64,000 nucleotides of DNA, taken from NCBI RefSeq assembly GCF_026107515.2, contig NZ_JAPCHW010000003.1, forward strand, positions 1 to 64,000, read 5' to 3'. How positions within the stretch are numbered: the first letter of the stretch is position 1; each line of letters begins with the position of its first letter. This document shows, piece after piece, positions 8,226-20,635 of the stretch. The DNA is from Glutamicibacter sp. MNS18 (GTDB lineage Bacteria; Actinomycetota; Actinomycetes; Actinomycetales; Micrococcaceae). Made by a program: the position numbers and the translations under genes. The notes under the pieces were generated by a model. It was not told the DNA's origin, searched no databases, and saw nothing but the letters and a program-made list of their open reading frames with translations.

Positions 8226-11099
8226 GTGGCTATTACTGCAGAGACAACTTCCCTCGATTTATCACGATTGGTCGTCAAGGGTGCGCGTGAGCACAACCTG
8301 AAGAATGTCGACCTCGATCTGCCGCGTGATGCGATGATCGTCTTCACCGGGCTGTCCGGCTCCGGCAAGTCCTCGTTGGCGTTCGATACGATCTTCGCCG
8401 AGGGGCAACGCCGCTACGTGGAGTCGCTCTCGGCGTATGCGCGCATGTTCCTGGGCCAGGTCGACAAGCCGGATGTGGACTTCATCGAGGGGCTCTCCCC
8501 GGCGGTCTCCATCGACCAGAAGTCGACCAGCCGCAACCCGCGATCCACCGTGGGCACCATCACCGAGGTCTACGACTACATGCGCCTGCTGTGGGCGCGG
8601 ATCGGGCACCCGCATTGTCCCGAATGCGGGGAGCCGATCTCCAAGCAGAGCCCGCAGCAGATCGTCGACCAGCTGCTGGAACTTCCGGCCAAGACCCGCT
8701 TCCAGGTGCTGGCCCCGGTGGTCCGCGCCCGCAAGGGCGAGTTCGTTGACCTGTTCGCGGAGCTGACGGCCAAGGGTTTCGCCCGTGCCCGGGTGGATGG
8801 CGAAACCATCCAGCTGACCGATCCGCCCAAGCTGGCCAAGCAGTACAAGCACACCATCGAGGTCGTCGTTGACCGGCTGGCGATCAACGACAGCGTGCGC
8901 CAGCGGCTGACCGACTCGGTCGAGACCGCGCTGAACCTGGCCGAGGGGCGGGTACTGATCGACTTCGTCGACCTGGAATCCGGGGATCCGCAACGCATCC
9001 GGGCGTTCTCGGAGAACCTGGCCTGCCCGAACGAGCACCCGCTGGCCATCGACGAGGTCGAACCGCGCACCTTCTCGTTCAACAACCCCTTTGGCGCCTG
9101 CGCCGCCTGTAGCGGCATCGGCACCAAGCTGGAGGTCGACGAGTCGCTGATCGTCCCCGATGACGAGGTGAAGCTTGCCGACGGGGCCATCGCCCCCTGG
9201 TCTTTGGGCAAGGCCACCACAGAATACTGGAACCGGTTGATTGAGGGTCTGGGTAACGAGCTGGGTTTCAGCATGGACACCCGCTGGAAGGACCTGCCGG
9301 CCAAGGCCCGCAACTCGATCCTCAACGGCAAGGACCACAAGGTGGTGGTCCAGTACAAGAACCGGTTCGGCCGCGAACGCAAGTACTCCACCGGCTTCGA
9401 AGGCGTCATCTCCTATGTGCACCGCAAGCACCAGGAGACCGAATCCGATCACGCCCGGGACCGCTACGAGCAATACATGCGCCAGATCCCCTGCCCGACC
9501 TGTTCCGGGGCCCGGCTGAACCCGGCCTCGCTGTCCGTGTTGGTGGGCGGCAGGTCCATCGCCGAGGTCTCGGCCATGGACCTGCGCAGCGCCGCGGAAT
9601 TCATGGCGGGTATCGAGATGTCACCCCGTGAGGCGCAGATCGCCGCCCAGGTGCTCAAGGAAATCGGGGCGCGTATGCGCTTCCTGCTGGATGTGGGGCT
9701 GGAGTACCTGACCCTGGAACGTGCAGCGGGGACCCTTTCCGGTGGTGAGGCGCAGCGTATCCGGCTGGCCACTCAGATCGGTTCCGGGCTCGTTGGCGTG
9801 CTCTACGTTCTGGATGAGCCGTCCATCGGCTTGCACCAGCGGGACAACCGCCGGCTGATCGATACCCTGATCCGGCTGCGTTCGCTGGGCAATACCCTGA
9901 TCGTGGTGGAACACGACGAGGACACCATCGCCGAGGCCGACTGGATCGTGGACATCGGACCGGGAGCCGGGGAGCACGGCGGGATGGTGGTGCATTCCGG
10001 TTCGCTGGAGGGACTGAAGGACAACGAACTCTCGCTGACCGGCGACTACCTCGCTGGACGCAAGCGGATCGAGATCCCTGGCACGCGCCGCAAGGTCGAT
10101 AAGAAGCGCATGCTCAAGATCGTGGGTGCCAAGGAGAACAACCTGCAGGACGTGTCTGTCGATTTCCCGCTTGGGGTTTTCACCGCGGTCACCGGCGTCT
10201 CCGGGTCCGGCAAGTCCACGCTGGTCAACGACATCCTGTACAAGGTGTTGGCGAACAAGCTCAACGGAGCCAAGCAGGTGCCCGGACGGCACACCCGGGT
10301 GCATGGACTGGAACACCTGGACAAGGTGGTGCACGTGGACCAGTCGCCGATTGGCCGCACCCCGCGTTCCAATCCGGCCACCTATACCGGAGTCTTCGAC
10401 CACATCCGCAAGCTCTTTGCCGAGACCAATGAGGCGAAGTTGCGCGGTTACCTGCCCGGTCGCTTTTCGTTCAACGTCAAGGGCGGGCGCTGCGAGTCCT
10501 GCTCGGGCGATGGCACCTTGAAGATCGAGATGAACTTCCTGCCGGATGTGTACGTGCCGTGCGAGGTCTGCCACGGGGCCCGTTACAACCGTGAAACCCT
10601 GCAGGTGCTCTACAAGGGCAAGAACATCGCCGATGTGCTGGATATGCCGATCAGCGAGGCCGCCGAGTTCTTCGCCGCGTTCACCCCGATCGCCCGCCAC
10701 CTGAACACCCTGGTGGATGTGGGACTGGGGTATGTGCGCCTGGGACAGCCGGCCACCACGTTGTCCGGTGGTGAGGCGCAGCGCGTGAAGCTGGCCGCGG
10801 AACTGCAGAAACGCTCCAATGGCCGGTCGATCTACGTGCTGGACGAACCGACCACGGGCCTGCATTTCGAGGATATCCGCAAACTCCTGAAGGTGTTGCA
10901 GGGGCTGGTCGAGAAGGGCAATACCGTGCTGACCATCGAGCACAACCTCGATGTCATCAAGTCGGCGGACTACGTGATCGACCTGGGCCCGGAAGGCGGC
11001 TCCGGTGGAGGAACCATCCTGGCAACCGGCACTCCGGAAGCCGTGGCCAAGGTCTGCGAATCGCATACCGGCCGGTTTCTGGCCGAGACCCTGGGATAG
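8226..11099 (+). CDS. uvrA: Excinuclease ABC subunit A
   Basis: This is the damage-recognition ATPase of nucleotide excision repair, acting with UvrB and UvrC. At 957 residues it has normal length. Two ABC ATPase modules are visible: Walker [10 protein letters not shown] (42-50) and GVSGSGKST (about 657), two TLSGGEAQR signatures, and zinc-binding cysteine clusters CPECGEP and CESCSGDG...[10 protein letters not shown]. The start is GTG at 8226, with no Shine-Dalgarno sequence and a promoter -10 element ending at 8219, so the mRNA may be leaderless. A perfect 15-bp hairpin follows the stop. uvrC lies three genes downstream. Confidence 0.97.
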   Translation: MAITAETTSLDLSRLVVKGAREHNLKNVDLDLPRDAMIVFTGLSGSGKSSLAFDTIFAEGQRRYVESLSAYARMFLGQVDKPDVDFIEGLSPAVSIDQKSTSRNPRSTVGTITEVYDYMRLLWARIGHPHCPECGEPISKQSPQQIVDQLLELPAKTRFQVLAPVVRARKGEFVDLFAELTAKGFARARVDGETIQLTDPPKLAKQYKHTIEVVVDRLAINDSVRQRLTDSVETALNLAEGRVLIDFVDLESGDPQRIRAFSENLACPNEHPLAIDEVEPRTFSFNNPFGACAACSGIGTKLEVDESLIVPDDEVKLADGAIAPWSLGKATTEYWNRLIEGLGNELGFSMDTRWKDLPAKARNSILNGKDHKVVVQYKNRFGRERKYSTGFEGVISYVHRKHQETESDHARDRYEQYMRQIPCPTCSGARLNPASLSVLVGGRSIAEVSAMDLRSAAEFMAGIEMSPREAQIAAQVLKEIGARMRFLLDVGLEYLTLERAAGTLSGGEAQRIRLATQIGSGLVGVLYVLDEPSIGLHQRDNRRLIDTLIRLRSLGNTLIVVEHDEDTIAEADWIVDIGPGAGEHGGMVVHSGSLEGLKDNELSLTGDYLAGRKRIEIPGTRRKVDKKRMLKIVGAKENNLQDVSVDFPLGVFTAVTGVSGSGKSTLVNDILYKVLANKLNGAKQVPGRHTRVHGLEHLDKVVHVDQSPIGRTPRSNPATYTGVFDHIRKLFAETNEAKLRGYLPGRFSFNVKGGRCESCSGDGTLKIEMNFLPDVYVPCEVCHGARYNRETLQVLYKGKNIADVLDMPISEAAEFFAAFTPIARHLNTLVDVGLGYVRLGQPATTLSGGEAQRVKLAAELQKRSNGRSIYVLDEPTTGLHFEDIRKLLKVLQGLVEKGNTVLTIEHNLDVIKSADYVIDLGPEGGSGGGTILATGTPEAVAKVCESHTGRFLAETLG

Positions 11100-11103
11100 T
11101 ACC

Positions 11104-11143
11104 GTGAAGCCGACCCGGACGCACCCCGGGTCGGCTTCACCCT
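11104..11143 (+). terminator. Hairpin terminator after uvrA
   Basis: A perfect 15-bp stem (11104-11118 with 11126-11140, loop of seven bases) starts four bases after the uvrA stop and is followed by CCCTTT. It would separate uvrA from the HAD/plsC/uvrC run. Confidence 0.75.
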
Positions 11144-11236
11144 TTAACGGCTTTGTGTCGTCAACAGGCACCGTATATTCCCTGCCATGCATGGATGGCA
11201 CTGTTCACCCCCAACTCATGCGAGAATTGCTAGGTG

Positions 11237-11941
11237 ATGTTGTCGGTTTCAAATGTGCTTTTCGACCTGGATGGGACCCTGGTGGACCCTGCCGGGGCCA
11301 TTACTTCCGGTATCCGATTCGCCCTGACGGCCCATGGCCTGCCGGATCCGGGCGAGGAACGAGTCGCCGCTTTGGTCGGTCCGCCCCTGCAAGTCGGGTT
11401 GCGTACCCTGGACGGTGTCGACGACAGTAATATCGAGCGGATCATCACCGCCTACCGCAAGCAGTACGCCGAGCAGGGTATGGCGCGGTCGCGGATCTAC
11501 CCGGGCATCGTCCAGCTGCTGGCCCGCTTGCGTGAATCGGGCATGTATTTGGCCGTCACCACGGCGAAGCCTGAACCCATCGCGCGTCAGTTGCTGGAAA
11601 TACAGCAATTGGACGGCGCCTTCGACGCGATCCACGGAAATGCCGGCGAAGCCGGGGCCCACGGATCAAGCAAGGCACATATCGTCGCCGCTGCCCTGGA
11701 CCATGCGCGGCTTGATCAGGATTCCAGTGTTGTGGTGGGAGACCGCTATTATGACTTGGATGCTGCGCGCGATAATCGTTTGCGCAGTATCGGCGTGCGG
11801 TGGGGATTCGCCCAGGGGGACGAGCTGGACGACGCGGATTTCGTCGTCAATGACACCGCCGAATTGGCGGCGCTGCTCCTGGCCCCCGAGGAAGCGGCCG
11901 CAAGAAGGCAAGTTGAAACCCAGGAAGGCACCAAGTCATGA
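11237..11941 (+). CDS. HAD-family hydrolase (phosphoglycolate phosphatase-like)
   Basis: The protein of about 234 residues has the HAD nucleophile motif FDLDGTLVD near the N-terminus, motif II in VTTAKPEP, and motifs III/IV around the GDRYYDLDAA region, as in Gph-type phosphatases. The true substrate is uncertain. The start is ATG at 11237 or the adjacent in-frame GTG at 11234. Its stop overlaps the ATG of plsC (ATGA), so the two are translationally coupled. Confidence 0.8.
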   Translation: MLSVSNVLFDLDGTLVDPAGAITSGIRFALTAHGLPDPGEERVAALVGPPLQVGLRTLDGVDDSNIERIITAYRKQYAEQGMARSRIYPGIVQLLARLRESGMYLAVTTAKPEPIARQLLEIQQLDGAFDAIHGNAGEAGAHGSSKAHIVAAALDHARLDQDSSVVVGDRYYDLDAARDNRLRSIGVRWGFAQGDELDDADFVVNDTAELAALLLAPEEAAARRQVETQEGTKS

Positions 11942-12609
11942 GCCTGTACACGATGACCCGGTCGTCCATCCGTGTGGGGTTGCACACGATGTGCCGTCCG
12001 GAGATCTCAGGACTGCAGAATGTGCCCAAGGACGGTTCGTTCATTGTTGCTTCCAACCACCTGTCCTTCCTGGACTCCATCATCATCCAGGCGTTGACAC
12101 CCCGCGATGTGGCGTTTTTTGCCAAGGCCGAGTACTTCACCACCCCGGGGGTGAAGGGCAAGGTCATGAAGAACTTCTTCGAGTCGGTGGGTTCCATCCC
12201 GGTACAGCGCGGCGAACAGGCCGCCAGCGTGGCTGCCCTGGACTCGCTGGTTGACGTCCTGGACTCCGGAAGTGGCATCGGAATCTATCCGGAGGGGACC
12301 CGTTCACGGGACGGAAAGCTCTACCGTGGCCGAACCGGAGTGGGCTGGCTGGCACTGACCACCGGTGCACCGGTGGTTCCCGTCGGACTGGTCGGCACCG
12401 AGAAGCTGCAGCCTGCCGGCAAGAAGGGTATCCGCCCGACCAGGTTCTCCATCAGCTACGGTGAACCCTTGTATTTCGAGCAGATGGGACGCAAACATCC
12501 ACTGCCCGAACGCCGCAAGGCCACCGACCGGATCGTGGATGCCATCGCAGAACTGAGCGGCCAGGAGCGCGTGGAGTCATATAACCAGTTGCCACCGGAC
12601 GCGAAGTAG
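11938..12609 (+). CDS. plsC: 1-acyl-sn-glycerol-3-phosphate acyltransferase
   Basis: This 223-residue enzyme should esterify the sn-2 position of lysophosphatidic acid during phospholipid synthesis at the membrane. The catalytic HX4D motif is present as HLSFLD (41-46), and the substrate-binding EGTRS motif lies near residue 120. Length is normal for bacterial PlsC. It starts at ATG 11938, overlapping the HAD gene by four bases, and uvrC begins two bases after its stop, so the three form one transcription unit. The PlsC family also includes other acyltransferases, so the exact acceptor is inferred. Confidence 0.85.
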   Translation: MSLYTMTRSSIRVGLHTMCRPEISGLQNVPKDGSFIVASNHLSFLDSIIIQALTPRDVAFFAKAEYFTTPGVKGKVMKNFFESVGSIPVQRGEQAASVAALDSLVDVLDSGSGIGIYPEGTRSRDGKLYRGRTGVGWLALTTGAPVVPVGLVGTEKLQPAGKKGIRPTRFSISYGEPLYFEQMGRKHPLPERRKATDRIVDAIAELSGQERVESYNQLPPDAK

Positions 12610-12611
12610 CC

Positions 12612-14549
12612 ATGGCGGATCCGGCCAACTACCGCCCGAAAACCTCGGACATCCCCACCAAACCGGGAGTGTACCGGTTCAGGGATGAGCACGGGCGGGT
12701 CATTTACGTCGGCAAGGCCCGGGTGCTGCGCAACCGGCTGTCTTCCTACTTCGTCAACCCCGCACGGTTGACCGCCAAGACCCACGCCATGGTCTTCACC
12801 GCGGCCAGCGTGGAGTGGACCGTGGTCGCCACCGAGCTCGAGGCGTTGCAGCTCGAGTACACCTGGATCAAGGAATACAACCCCCGGTTCAACATCGTCT
12901 TCCGCGACGACAAATCCTACCCCTACCTGGCCGTCACGCTGAACGAGAAGTACCCCAGGGCCCTGGTGATGCGCGGGGACCGGCGCAAGGGCATCAAGTA
13001 CTTCGGACCGTTCTATCCGGCCAAGGCCATCCGTGAAACCCTGGATACGCTACTGCGCGTCTTTCCGGTGCGCAGCTGCTCACCGGGGGTGTTCAACCGC
13101 GCCCAGGCCTCTGGTCGTCCCTGCCTGCTGGGGTATATCGACAAGTGTGCGGCACCGTGCGTGGGCCGGGTCAGCGAGGAAGAGCACCGCAAACTCGCCG
13201 AGGACCTGTGCACGTTCATGGGGGGCGAAGCCACCCGGTTCGTCAAGCAACTCGAAGTGAAGATGGCCGAAGCGGTCGCCGAATTGGAGTACGAGCAGGC
13301 CGCCAGATACCGCGATGACATCGCCGCGCTCAAACGCGTCTTCGAACGCAACGCCGTGGTGCTGGCCGAAAATACCGAGGCCGATATCTTCGGCATCCAC
13401 GAGGACGAGTTGGAAGCGGCCGTCCAGGTATTCCATGTCCGGGACGGCAGGATCCGTTCGCAGCGCGGCTGGGTGGTGGAGAAGGTCGCCGACACCACCC
13501 CCGAGGAATTCGTGGAACACCTGCTGACGCAGGTTTATGCCGAACACCCGGACCGGATCCCGCGTGAGATCCTGGTGCCGGTGCTACCGGTGGACATCAA
13601 CGACGTGACCACCTGGCTCTCGGAGCTCCGCGGCTCCAGGGTGTCCCTGCGCATCCCGCAACGCGGTGACAAGGCCGCCCTGGCCGAGACCGTGGTGGAG
13701 AATGCCGAGCAGTCATTGCGGCTGCACAAATCCAGGCGTGCAGGGGACATCTCCACCCGGTCGGCAGCCCTGCAGGAGTTGCAGGAGGCGCTGGGCGCCG
13801 ATGAGGCGCTGCTGCGCATTGAATGCTACGACGCTTCGCACACCCAGGGCACCAACGTGGTGGCATCGATGGTGGTTTTCGAGGATGGGCTTCCGAAGAA
13901 AAGCGATTACCGTAAGTTCTCGATCACCGGGGATGCCGCACGCGACGATACCGCGAGCATGTACGACGTGATCCATCGCCGCTTCACGCGGTACCTGAAG
14001 GACAAGGTGGATGCCAAGACCTTTGTCAGCGGTGCCGTGGAAGGTTCCGAGACCGAGGTGAAGAAATTCGCCTATCCGCCCTCGCTGGTGATCGTTGATG
14101 GCGGGCCCCCGCAGGTGGCTGCCGCGCAACGGGCCCTGGACGACCTGGGCATTGACGATATCCCGGTGGTCGGGCTCGCCAAGCGCCTGGAGGAACTATG
14201 GCTTCCGGAGGACCCGTTCCCGGTGATTCTCCCGCGTGCCTCGGCCGCGCTCTACCTGGTGCAGCGACTTCGCGATGAGGCGCACCGTTTTGCCATCACC
14301 TTCCACCGCTCAAAACGGTCCAAGTCGATGATCGAATCCGAGCTGGACAAGATCCCGGGGCTGGGTAAGGCCAAACAGGAGGCCCTGCGCAAGCACTTCG
14401 GGTCGATGAAGAAGATCCGTGCGGCCAGCCTCGACGAGCTGATGCAGGTCAAGGGCGTGGGCGAGAAACTGGCCCGCACCATCAAAGATTCCTTGGAAGG
14501 TGCGTCATCAGGTGCGGTCAACATGACGACCGGGGAAATTCTGGACTAG
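12612..14549 (+). CDS. uvrC: Excinuclease ABC subunit C
   Basis: UvrC makes the 3' and 5' incisions around a lesion in the UvrAB-DNA complex. The 645-residue protein has the N-terminal GIY-YIG nuclease ([20 protein letters not shown]), a UVR domain binding UvrB (around 205-240), the RNase H-like domain with [11 protein letters not shown] and VIVDGGPPQ, and C-terminal helix-hairpin-helix motifs ([17 protein letters not shown]). Length is normal. It follows plsC by two bases and is followed by rapZ after ten bases. Confidence 0.97.
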   Translation: MADPANYRPKTSDIPTKPGVYRFRDEHGRVIYVGKARVLRNRLSSYFVNPARLTAKTHAMVFTAASVEWTVVATELEALQLEYTWIKEYNPRFNIVFRDDKSYPYLAVTLNEKYPRALVMRGDRRKGIKYFGPFYPAKAIRETLDTLLRVFPVRSCSPGVFNRAQASGRPCLLGYIDKCAAPCVGRVSEEEHRKLAEDLCTFMGGEATRFVKQLEVKMAEAVAELEYEQAARYRDDIAALKRVFERNAVVLAENTEADIFGIHEDELEAAVQVFHVRDGRIRSQRGWVVEKVADTTPEEFVEHLLTQVYAEHPDRIPREILVPVLPVDINDVTTWLSELRGSRVSLRIPQRGDKAALAETVVENAEQSLRLHKSRRAGDISTRSAALQELQEALGADEALLRIECYDASHTQGTNVVASMVVFEDGLPKKSDYRKFSITGDAARDDTASMYDVIHRRFTRYLKDKVDAKTFVSGAVEGSETEVKKFAYPPSLVIVDGGPPQVAAAQRALDDLGIDDIPVVGLAKRLEELWLPEDPFPVILPRASAALYLVQRLRDEAHRFAITFHRSKRSKSMIESELDKIPGLGKAKQEALRKHFGSMKKIRAASLDELMQVKGVGEKLARTIKDSLEGASSGAVNMTTGEILD

Positions 14550-14559
14550 CCTTAACCAC

Positions 14560-15453
14560 ATGACGGTCGAGTATGAGACAGTAAAGCCTCCCGAATCCGA
14601 GCTGGTGATTGTCACCGGGATGTCCGGTGCGGGTCGAACCACCGTGGCCCATGCCCTGGAAGACCTGGGCTGGTATGTGGTGGAGAACCTACCGCCATCC
14701 ATGCTGGGCATGCTCACCGAACTGATGAGCCGTTCGCAAGGCGGGCTGCCCAAGCTTGCCGTGGTCATGGACGTTCGCTCCAAGGACCTGTTCCCCGAGA
14801 TCCGCGAGGCCCTGACGGCGCTGACCGCCGGGGGAGTGGGATACCGGCTGTTCTACCTCGACGCCCAGGATGATGTGCTGGTCCGTCGCTTCGAGCAGGG
14901 CCGGCGGCCCCACCCGTTGCAGGGTGACGGGCGGATCGTGGACGGCATCAAACGCGAACGTGATGTCACCGCGCTCTTGCGCGAGGCCGCCGAGGTGATC
15001 CTGGACTCCTCGGAGATGTCCGTGCACGACCTGGCCCGCTCGGTCAACGAGCTGTTCAGCGATTCCGGTCCGGTGATCCTGCGGGTGAATGTGATGAGCT
15101 TCGGCTTCAAGTACGGATTGCCTACCGATGCGAACTACGTGGCCGATGTGCGGTTCATTCCCAACCCGCATTGGGTTCCGGAGCTGCGCCCCAAGACCGG
15201 ACGCGATGTGGAGGTCTCCGACTACGTGCTCGGTCACCCCGGAACCGAGGAGTTCATCACCAACTACCTGCGCTCCCTGGAACCGGTGTTCGACGGTTAC
15301 CGGCGTGAGAACAAGCACTACGCGACCATCGCCGTGGGATGCACCGGCGGCAAGCACCGCTCGGTGGCCACGGCCATCGAGCTCGGCCGCCGGCTGGCGC
15401 AGCTTCCCAGCGTGCGGGTCAACGTCACACACCGAGACCTGGGTCGCGAGTAG
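14560..15453 (+). CDS. rapZ: RNase adapter / P-loop protein RapZ (YvcJ)
   Basis: The 297-residue nucleotide-binding protein has the RapZ-type P-loop [11 protein letters not shown] (20-30), where Arg replaces the usual Lys as is common in this family, and the conserved C-terminal [10 protein letters not shown]. In enterobacteria RapZ directs RNase E to GlmZ; in Gram-positives the role of YvcJ is less clear. The order rapZ-yvcK-whiA is conserved in Gram-positive bacteria. It begins ten bases after uvrC with no strong Shine-Dalgarno, and yvcK follows within 14 bases. Confidence 0.95.
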   Translation: MTVEYETVKPPESELVIVTGMSGAGRTTVAHALEDLGWYVVENLPPSMLGMLTELMSRSQGGLPKLAVVMDVRSKDLFPEIREALTALTAGGVGYRLFYLDAQDDVLVRRFEQGRRPHPLQGDGRIVDGIKRERDVTALLREAAEVILDSSEMSVHDLARSVNELFSDSGPVILRVNVMSFGFKYGLPTDANYVADVRFIPNPHWVPELRPKTGRDVEVSDYVLGHPGTEEFITNYLRSLEPVFDGYRRENKHYATIAVGCTGGKHRSVATAIELGRRLAQLPSVRVNVTHRDLGRE

Positions 15454-15467
15454 GGCAGGGGAAGACC

Positions 15468-16490
15468 GTGGCTTTTGCAACCGGACCGATCCCCGTACAG
15501 GGGCTGACCCGAGACAATTCGTCATATAACCCCTCGGTTGTCGCTCTCGGAGGTGGACACGGGCTGTCCGCATCGCTGACCGCTCTGCGCCGCCTGACCA
15601 CCGTGTTGACCGCCATCGTCACCGTGGCGGATGACGGGGGAAGTTCCGGGCGGTTACGCGAGTCCTTCCCGGTGCTGCCACCGGGGGACCTGCGGATGGC
15701 CTTGGCCGCCCTGTGTGACGACAATGACTGGGGGCGGACCTGGCGTGATGTCATGCAGCACCGATTCGAGGCGAAGCTCAACGACACCGAACCGCTGAAC
15801 GGGCACGCCGTGGGCAATCTGCTGATCCTGGCCCTGTGGGAACTGCTGGACGATCCGGTGGCCGGCCTGCGTTGGGCCGGTGCGCTGCTCGGCGCCCGCG
15901 GCCAGGTCCTGCCGATGAGCACCGTGCCGTTGACCATCCATGGGGAGGTCCTGCAGGCAGGGGAGCAAGGCAACCTGGTCCGCGGGCGGATCAGCGGGCA
16001 GGCCGAGCTGGCCAAGGCCGGGAGCAACGCCCTGGTGACCAATGTCCGGGTCGAACCGGAGGGGGCCCCGGCCTGTATCGAGGCGTTGGAGGCCATCGAC
16101 CTGGCCGACTGGGTCATCCTCGGCCCGGGGTCCTGGTACACCTCGGTCCTGCCCCACCTGCTGTTGCCCGAAATGCGTGGCGCGATCGCCTCGACCACGG
16201 CGAAGAAGTTGCTGACCATGAACCTGTCGACCAATACCGCCGAAACCGGTGGCATGGATGAAACGGCGCATCTGGAAGTGCTGGCCAGGTACGCTCCGGA
16301 AGTCAAATTCGACGCCATTATCGCCGACGAACACACGATTGTGAACCGCGAACGATTTGAGCTAGCAGCACAAAAGCTGGGGGCCCGGGTCTTTTTCGGT
16401 AGAGTAGGACTATCCGACGGTCGTGCTGTTCACGACCCGTTGCGACTCGCGGCGGCCTATCATGAGGTATTCACCGCCATCGGTTCGTAG
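15468..16490 (+). CDS. yvcK: YvcK/CofD-like gluconeogenesis factor
   Basis: The 340-residue protein belongs to the YvcK (UPF0052) branch of the CofD fold; family members bind UDP-sugars and affect cell-wall and carbon metabolism. The nucleotide-binding ALGGGHGLSASL lies at 27-38, with VADDGGSSGRLR and the conserved N-G-H-A-x-G-N region downstream. GTG at 15468 is chosen because AGGGGAAG precedes it; the longer frame from 15339 overlaps rapZ. It sits between rapZ and whiA in their usual order. Confidence 0.93.
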   Translation: MAFATGPIPVQGLTRDNSSYNPSVVALGGGHGLSASLTALRRLTTVLTAIVTVADDGGSSGRLRESFPVLPPGDLRMALAALCDDNDWGRTWRDVMQHRFEAKLNDTEPLNGHAVGNLLILALWELLDDPVAGLRWAGALLGARGQVLPMSTVPLTIHGEVLQAGEQGNLVRGRISGQAELAKAGSNALVTNVRVEPEGAPACIEALEAIDLADWVILGPGSWYTSVLPHLLLPEMRGAIASTTAKKLLTMNLSTNTAETGGMDETAHLEVLARYAPEVKFDAIIADEHTIVNRERFELAAQKLGARVFFGRVGLSDGRAVHDPLRLAAAYHEVFTAIGS

Positions 16491-16520
16491 GATGAAGAAC
16501 CATGTAAGGGAGTTTGATTC

Positions 16521-17501
16521 ATGGCATTGACGGCTTCCGTCAAAGACGAGCTGTCACGGGTAGAGATCCGCAAGCCCTCGGTCCGCAAGGCCGAGGTGTC
16601 CACCATGCTGCGTTTCAGCGGCGGCTTGCATATCGTGTCCGGACGAATTGTGATCGAGGCAGAGGTCGACCTGGCCGCTACGGCGCGCCGGCTGAAACTG
16701 GCGATCTCGGAACTGTACGGGCATGACGCGGAAATCGTGATGGTCACCGGCTCCGGCATCCGCAAGGGCAGCCGGTATATTGTGCGTGTGGCCAAGGACG
16801 GCGAGGTCCTGGCCCGGCAAACCGGGCTGTTGGACGCGCGCGGACGGCCGGTGCGCGGCCTACCCTCGGTCATCGTCAACGGTTCAACGGCCGACGCTGA
16901 AGCGGTATGGCGCGGTGCCTTCCTGTCCCACGGGTCATTGACCGAACCCGGACGCAGCTCCGCACTGGAAATCACCTGCCCCGGTCCCGAAGCGGCGTTG
17001 GCCTTGGTGGGCTCGGCCCGCCGGCTGGACATCACCGCCAAGGCGCGGGAAGTACGCGGGGTGGACCGTGTGGTGATCCGCGATGGCGATGCCATTGCCC
17101 AGCTGCTGACCCGCATGGGTGCACATGATGCGCTCATGGTGTGGGAAGAACGGCGGATGCGCAAGGAAGTGCGTGCCACGGCCAACCGGCTGGCCAATTT
17201 CGATGACGCGAACCTGCGCCGCAGTGCGCAGGCCGCCGTGGCTGCCGGGGCACGTGTTGAGCGTGCGCTGCAGATCCTGGGGGACGAGGTGCCCGAGCAC
17301 CTGCGCTACGCCGGGTTGCTCCGGCTGGAGCACAAACAAGCCTCATTGGATGAGCTCGGCCGCATGGCCGAACCGCCGATGACGAAGGACGCCATCGCAG
17401 GTCGGATCCGCCGCTTGTTGGCCATGGCCGACAAAAAAGCCGGTGATTTGGGAATACCTGGGACTGAGTCCAGCGTTCCAGTAGACGCACTGGAACAGTA
17501 A
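16521..17501 (+). CDS. whiA: DNA-binding protein WhiA
   Basis: WhiA is an actinobacterial and Gram-positive regulator that combines a degenerate LAGLIDADG homing-endonuclease fold with a C-terminal helix-turn-helix; in Streptomyces it controls sporulation and division genes with WhiB. The 326-residue length, the N-terminus [14 protein letters not shown] and the C-terminal [25 protein letters not shown] segment are typical. The ATG is preceded by AAGGGAG. It is the last member of the uvrC-rapZ-yvcK-whiA run. Confidence 0.95.
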   Translation: MALTASVKDELSRVEIRKPSVRKAEVSTMLRFSGGLHIVSGRIVIEAEVDLAATARRLKLAISELYGHDAEIVMVTGSGIRKGSRYIVRVAKDGEVLARQTGLLDARGRPVRGLPSVIVNGSTADAEAVWRGAFLSHGSLTEPGRSSALEITCPGPEAALALVGSARRLDITAKAREVRGVDRVVIRDGDAIAQLLTRMGAHDALMVWEERRMRKEVRATANRLANFDDANLRRSAQAAVAAGARVERALQILGDEVPEHLRYAGLLRLEHKQASLDELGRMAEPPMTKDAIAGRIRRLLAMADKKAGDLGIPGTESSVPVDALEQ

Positions 17502-17564
17502 GTGTCCCCGCGGGCACGGAAGAGTCCGCGGAGATTCATCCGATTGACAAGATTGAGGAGAATC

Positions 17565-18194
17565 ATGGCTGTTTATTCGCTGCCTGAACTGCAGTACGAC
17601 TACGCCGCCCTGGAGCCGAACATCTCGGCTCGCATCATGGAGCTGCACCACTCGAAGCACCACGCGGCCTACGTTGCCGGTGCCAACTCGGCGCTGGAGC
17701 AGCTGGCTGAGGCCCGCGAGAAGGGCGCCTTCGGCAACATCCCGAAGCTGTCCAAGGACCTGGCCTTCCACCTCGGCGGACATACCAACCACTCGATCTT
17801 CTGGAACAACCTGTCCCCAGAAGGCGGCGACAAGCCCGAGGGCGAGCTGGCCGCGGCCATTGACGAGTTCTTCGGCTCCTTCGACGGGTTCCGCGGGCAT
17901 TTCGACGCCGCCGCACTGAGCCTGCAGGGTTCGGGCTGGGCCGTGCTGGCCTACGAGCCGATCGGCGGCCAGCTGGTCATCGAGCAGCTCTACGACCAGC
18001 AGGGCAACATCCCGGTGGCCACCACCCCGCTGCTGATGCTGGACATGTGGGAGCACGCCTTCTACCTGGACTATGTCAACGTCAAGGCCGACTACGTCAA
18101 GGCCTTCTGGAATATCGTGAACTGGGCCGACGTCCAGGCACGCTTCGAGGCCGCCCGCAACGGCGCCACCTCGCTGGTAGTTCCAGGAAAGTAG
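17565..18194 (+). CDS. sodA: Superoxide dismutase, Fe/Mn type
   Basis: This 209-residue enzyme converts superoxide to oxygen and hydrogen peroxide. The four metal ligands are visible: His28 in LHHSKHH, the His of NHSIFW, and Asp and His of [11 protein letters not shown]. Whether Mn or Fe is preferred cannot be read with certainty. The start is ATG at 17565 behind GAGGAG; the longer frame from 17502 lacks a binding site and overlaps the space after whiA. There is no signal peptide, so it is cytosolic. Confidence 0.95.
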   Translation: MAVYSLPELQYDYAALEPNISARIMELHHSKHHAAYVAGANSALEQLAEAREKGAFGNIPKLSKDLAFHLGGHTNHSIFWNNLSPEGGDKPEGELAAAIDEFFGSFDGFRGHFDAAALSLQGSGWAVLAYEPIGGQLVIEQLYDQQGNIPVATTPLLMLDMWEHAFYLDYVNVKADYVKAFWNIVNWADVQARFEAARNGATSLVVPGK

Positions 18195-18253
18195 CAAATT
18201 CAGGCAGTTAGCTGTCTCACATCCGCGCCTTGGTGGCGTAGTATGTTAACAAT

Positions 18254-18291
18254 GTGTTTCCGGGCCCCGGTTCTCCGGGGCCCGGAAACAC
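18254..18291 (+). terminator. Very stable hairpin between sodA and gap
   Basis: A perfect 17-bp GC-rich stem (18254-18270 with 18275-18291) closes a four-base loop. It probably ends sodA transcription, but no T-run follows on the plus strand, so it may act as an mRNA stabiliser or a leader element of gap instead. Confidence 0.55.
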
Positions 18292-18317
18292 GGCACAACG
18301 GAGTGTCCTTCAAATGA

Positions 18318-19388
<1,071 letters not shown>

Positions 19389-19405
19389 TCGGATAACCTA
19401 GAGAC

Positions 19406-20632
19406 ATGACTTCCCACACTCTCGACGAATTGATCGCCGATGGTGTCCGTGGACGGCACGTTCTGGTCCGTAGCGACCTGAACGTGCCGTTGGACGGTGC
19501 CACCGTAACCGATGATGGGCGCGTACGCGCGTCCCTTCCAGTGCTCACCAAACTCACCGAAGCCGGTGCCAAGGTGATCGTCATGGCCCACCTCGGCCGC
19601 CCCAAGGGTGCCGTGGATCCCAAGTACTCGATCGCCCCGGCCGCCCACCGGTTGAACGAACTGTCCGATTTCGAAGTGGTCATCGCCGAGGATGTCGTAG
19701 GCCCCTCGGCCCGGCAGGCCGCGGCCGACCTGGCCGAAGGCAGCGTGCTGGTCATTGAAAACGTGCGTTTTGATGCCCGCGAGACCGCCAAGGACGACAC
19801 CGAACGTGCCCAATTCGCCGCCGAACTGGCTGGCCTGACCGGGCAGAACGGCGCCTACGTCAACGACGCCTTCGGCGCGGTGCACCGTAAGCACGCCTCC
19901 GTATACGACATCGCCTCGGTGCTGCCGGCCTACCAGGGCGACCTGGTGGCCACCGAGGTCAAGGTCCTCAAGACCCTGACCGAGGCACCGAAGCGACCCT
20001 ATGTGGTGGTGCTGGGCGGTTCGAAGGTGTCGGACAAGCTGGCAGTGATCGATAACCTGCTGGGCAAGGCCGATCAGCTGCTGATCGGCGGCGGCATGGC
20101 CTTCACGTTCCTCAAGGCCCAAGGGCATGCCGTAGGCGGTTCGCTGCTGGAAGAGGACCAGGTGGCCACGTGCCAGGAATACCTGACCCGCGCCGAGAAG
20201 CTCGGTTGCGACATCATCATCCCGTCCGACGTCGTGGTAGCCGAGAAGTTCGCCGCCGACGCCGCCTACGAGGTGCTTGACGCGGAGAAGATCGAGGAAG
20301 CCAGCTTCGGGTCGACCGGGCTGGGCCTGGATATCGGACCGAAGACCGCCGAACTGTTCGCCAGCTACATCACCAGCGCCAATACCGTGTTCTGGAACGG
20401 GCCAATGGGCGTCTTCGAGATTCCGGCCTTTGCCGAGGGCACCCGCCGGGTGGCCGGAGCCCTGGCCGAGTCGGAAGCCTTCAGCGTGGTCGGTGGTGGC
20501 GATTCGGCCGCCGCGGTGCGCACGCTGGGTTTCGCGGATGACGACTTTGGACATATCTCAACCGGTGGCGGCGCGTCACTGGAATACCTTGAGGGCAAAA
20601 CCCTGCCGGGTGTTGCCGCTCTGGAAGGCTAG
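19406..20632 (+). CDS. pgk: Phosphoglycerate kinase
   Basis: The 408-residue glycolytic kinase transfers phosphate from 1,3-bisphosphoglycerate to ADP. It has the family N-terminal RSDLNVPLD, the substrate-binding MAHLGRPKG and the C-terminal nucleotide-binding region with GGGDSAAAV and [14 protein letters not shown]. It is tightly packed between gap (17 bases) and tpiA (3 bases), consistent with one glycolytic operon. Confidence 0.97.
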   Translation: MTSHTLDELIADGVRGRHVLVRSDLNVPLDGATVTDDGRVRASLPVLTKLTEAGAKVIVMAHLGRPKGAVDPKYSIAPAAHRLNELSDFEVVIAEDVVGPSARQAAADLAEGSVLVIENVRFDARETAKDDTERAQFAAELAGLTGQNGAYVNDAFGAVHRKHASVYDIASVLPAYQGDLVATEVKVLKTLTEAPKRPYVVVLGGSKVSDKLAVIDNLLGKADQLLIGGGMAFTFLKAQGHAVGGSLLEEDQVATCQEYLTRAEKLGCDIIIPSDVVVAEKFAADAAYEVLDAEKIEEASFGSTGLGLDIGPKTAELFASYITSANTVFWNGPMGVFEIPAFAEGTRRVAGALAESEAFSVVGGGDSAAAVRTLGFADDDFGHISTGGGASLEYLEGKTLPGVAALEG

Positions 20633-20635
20633 TTA

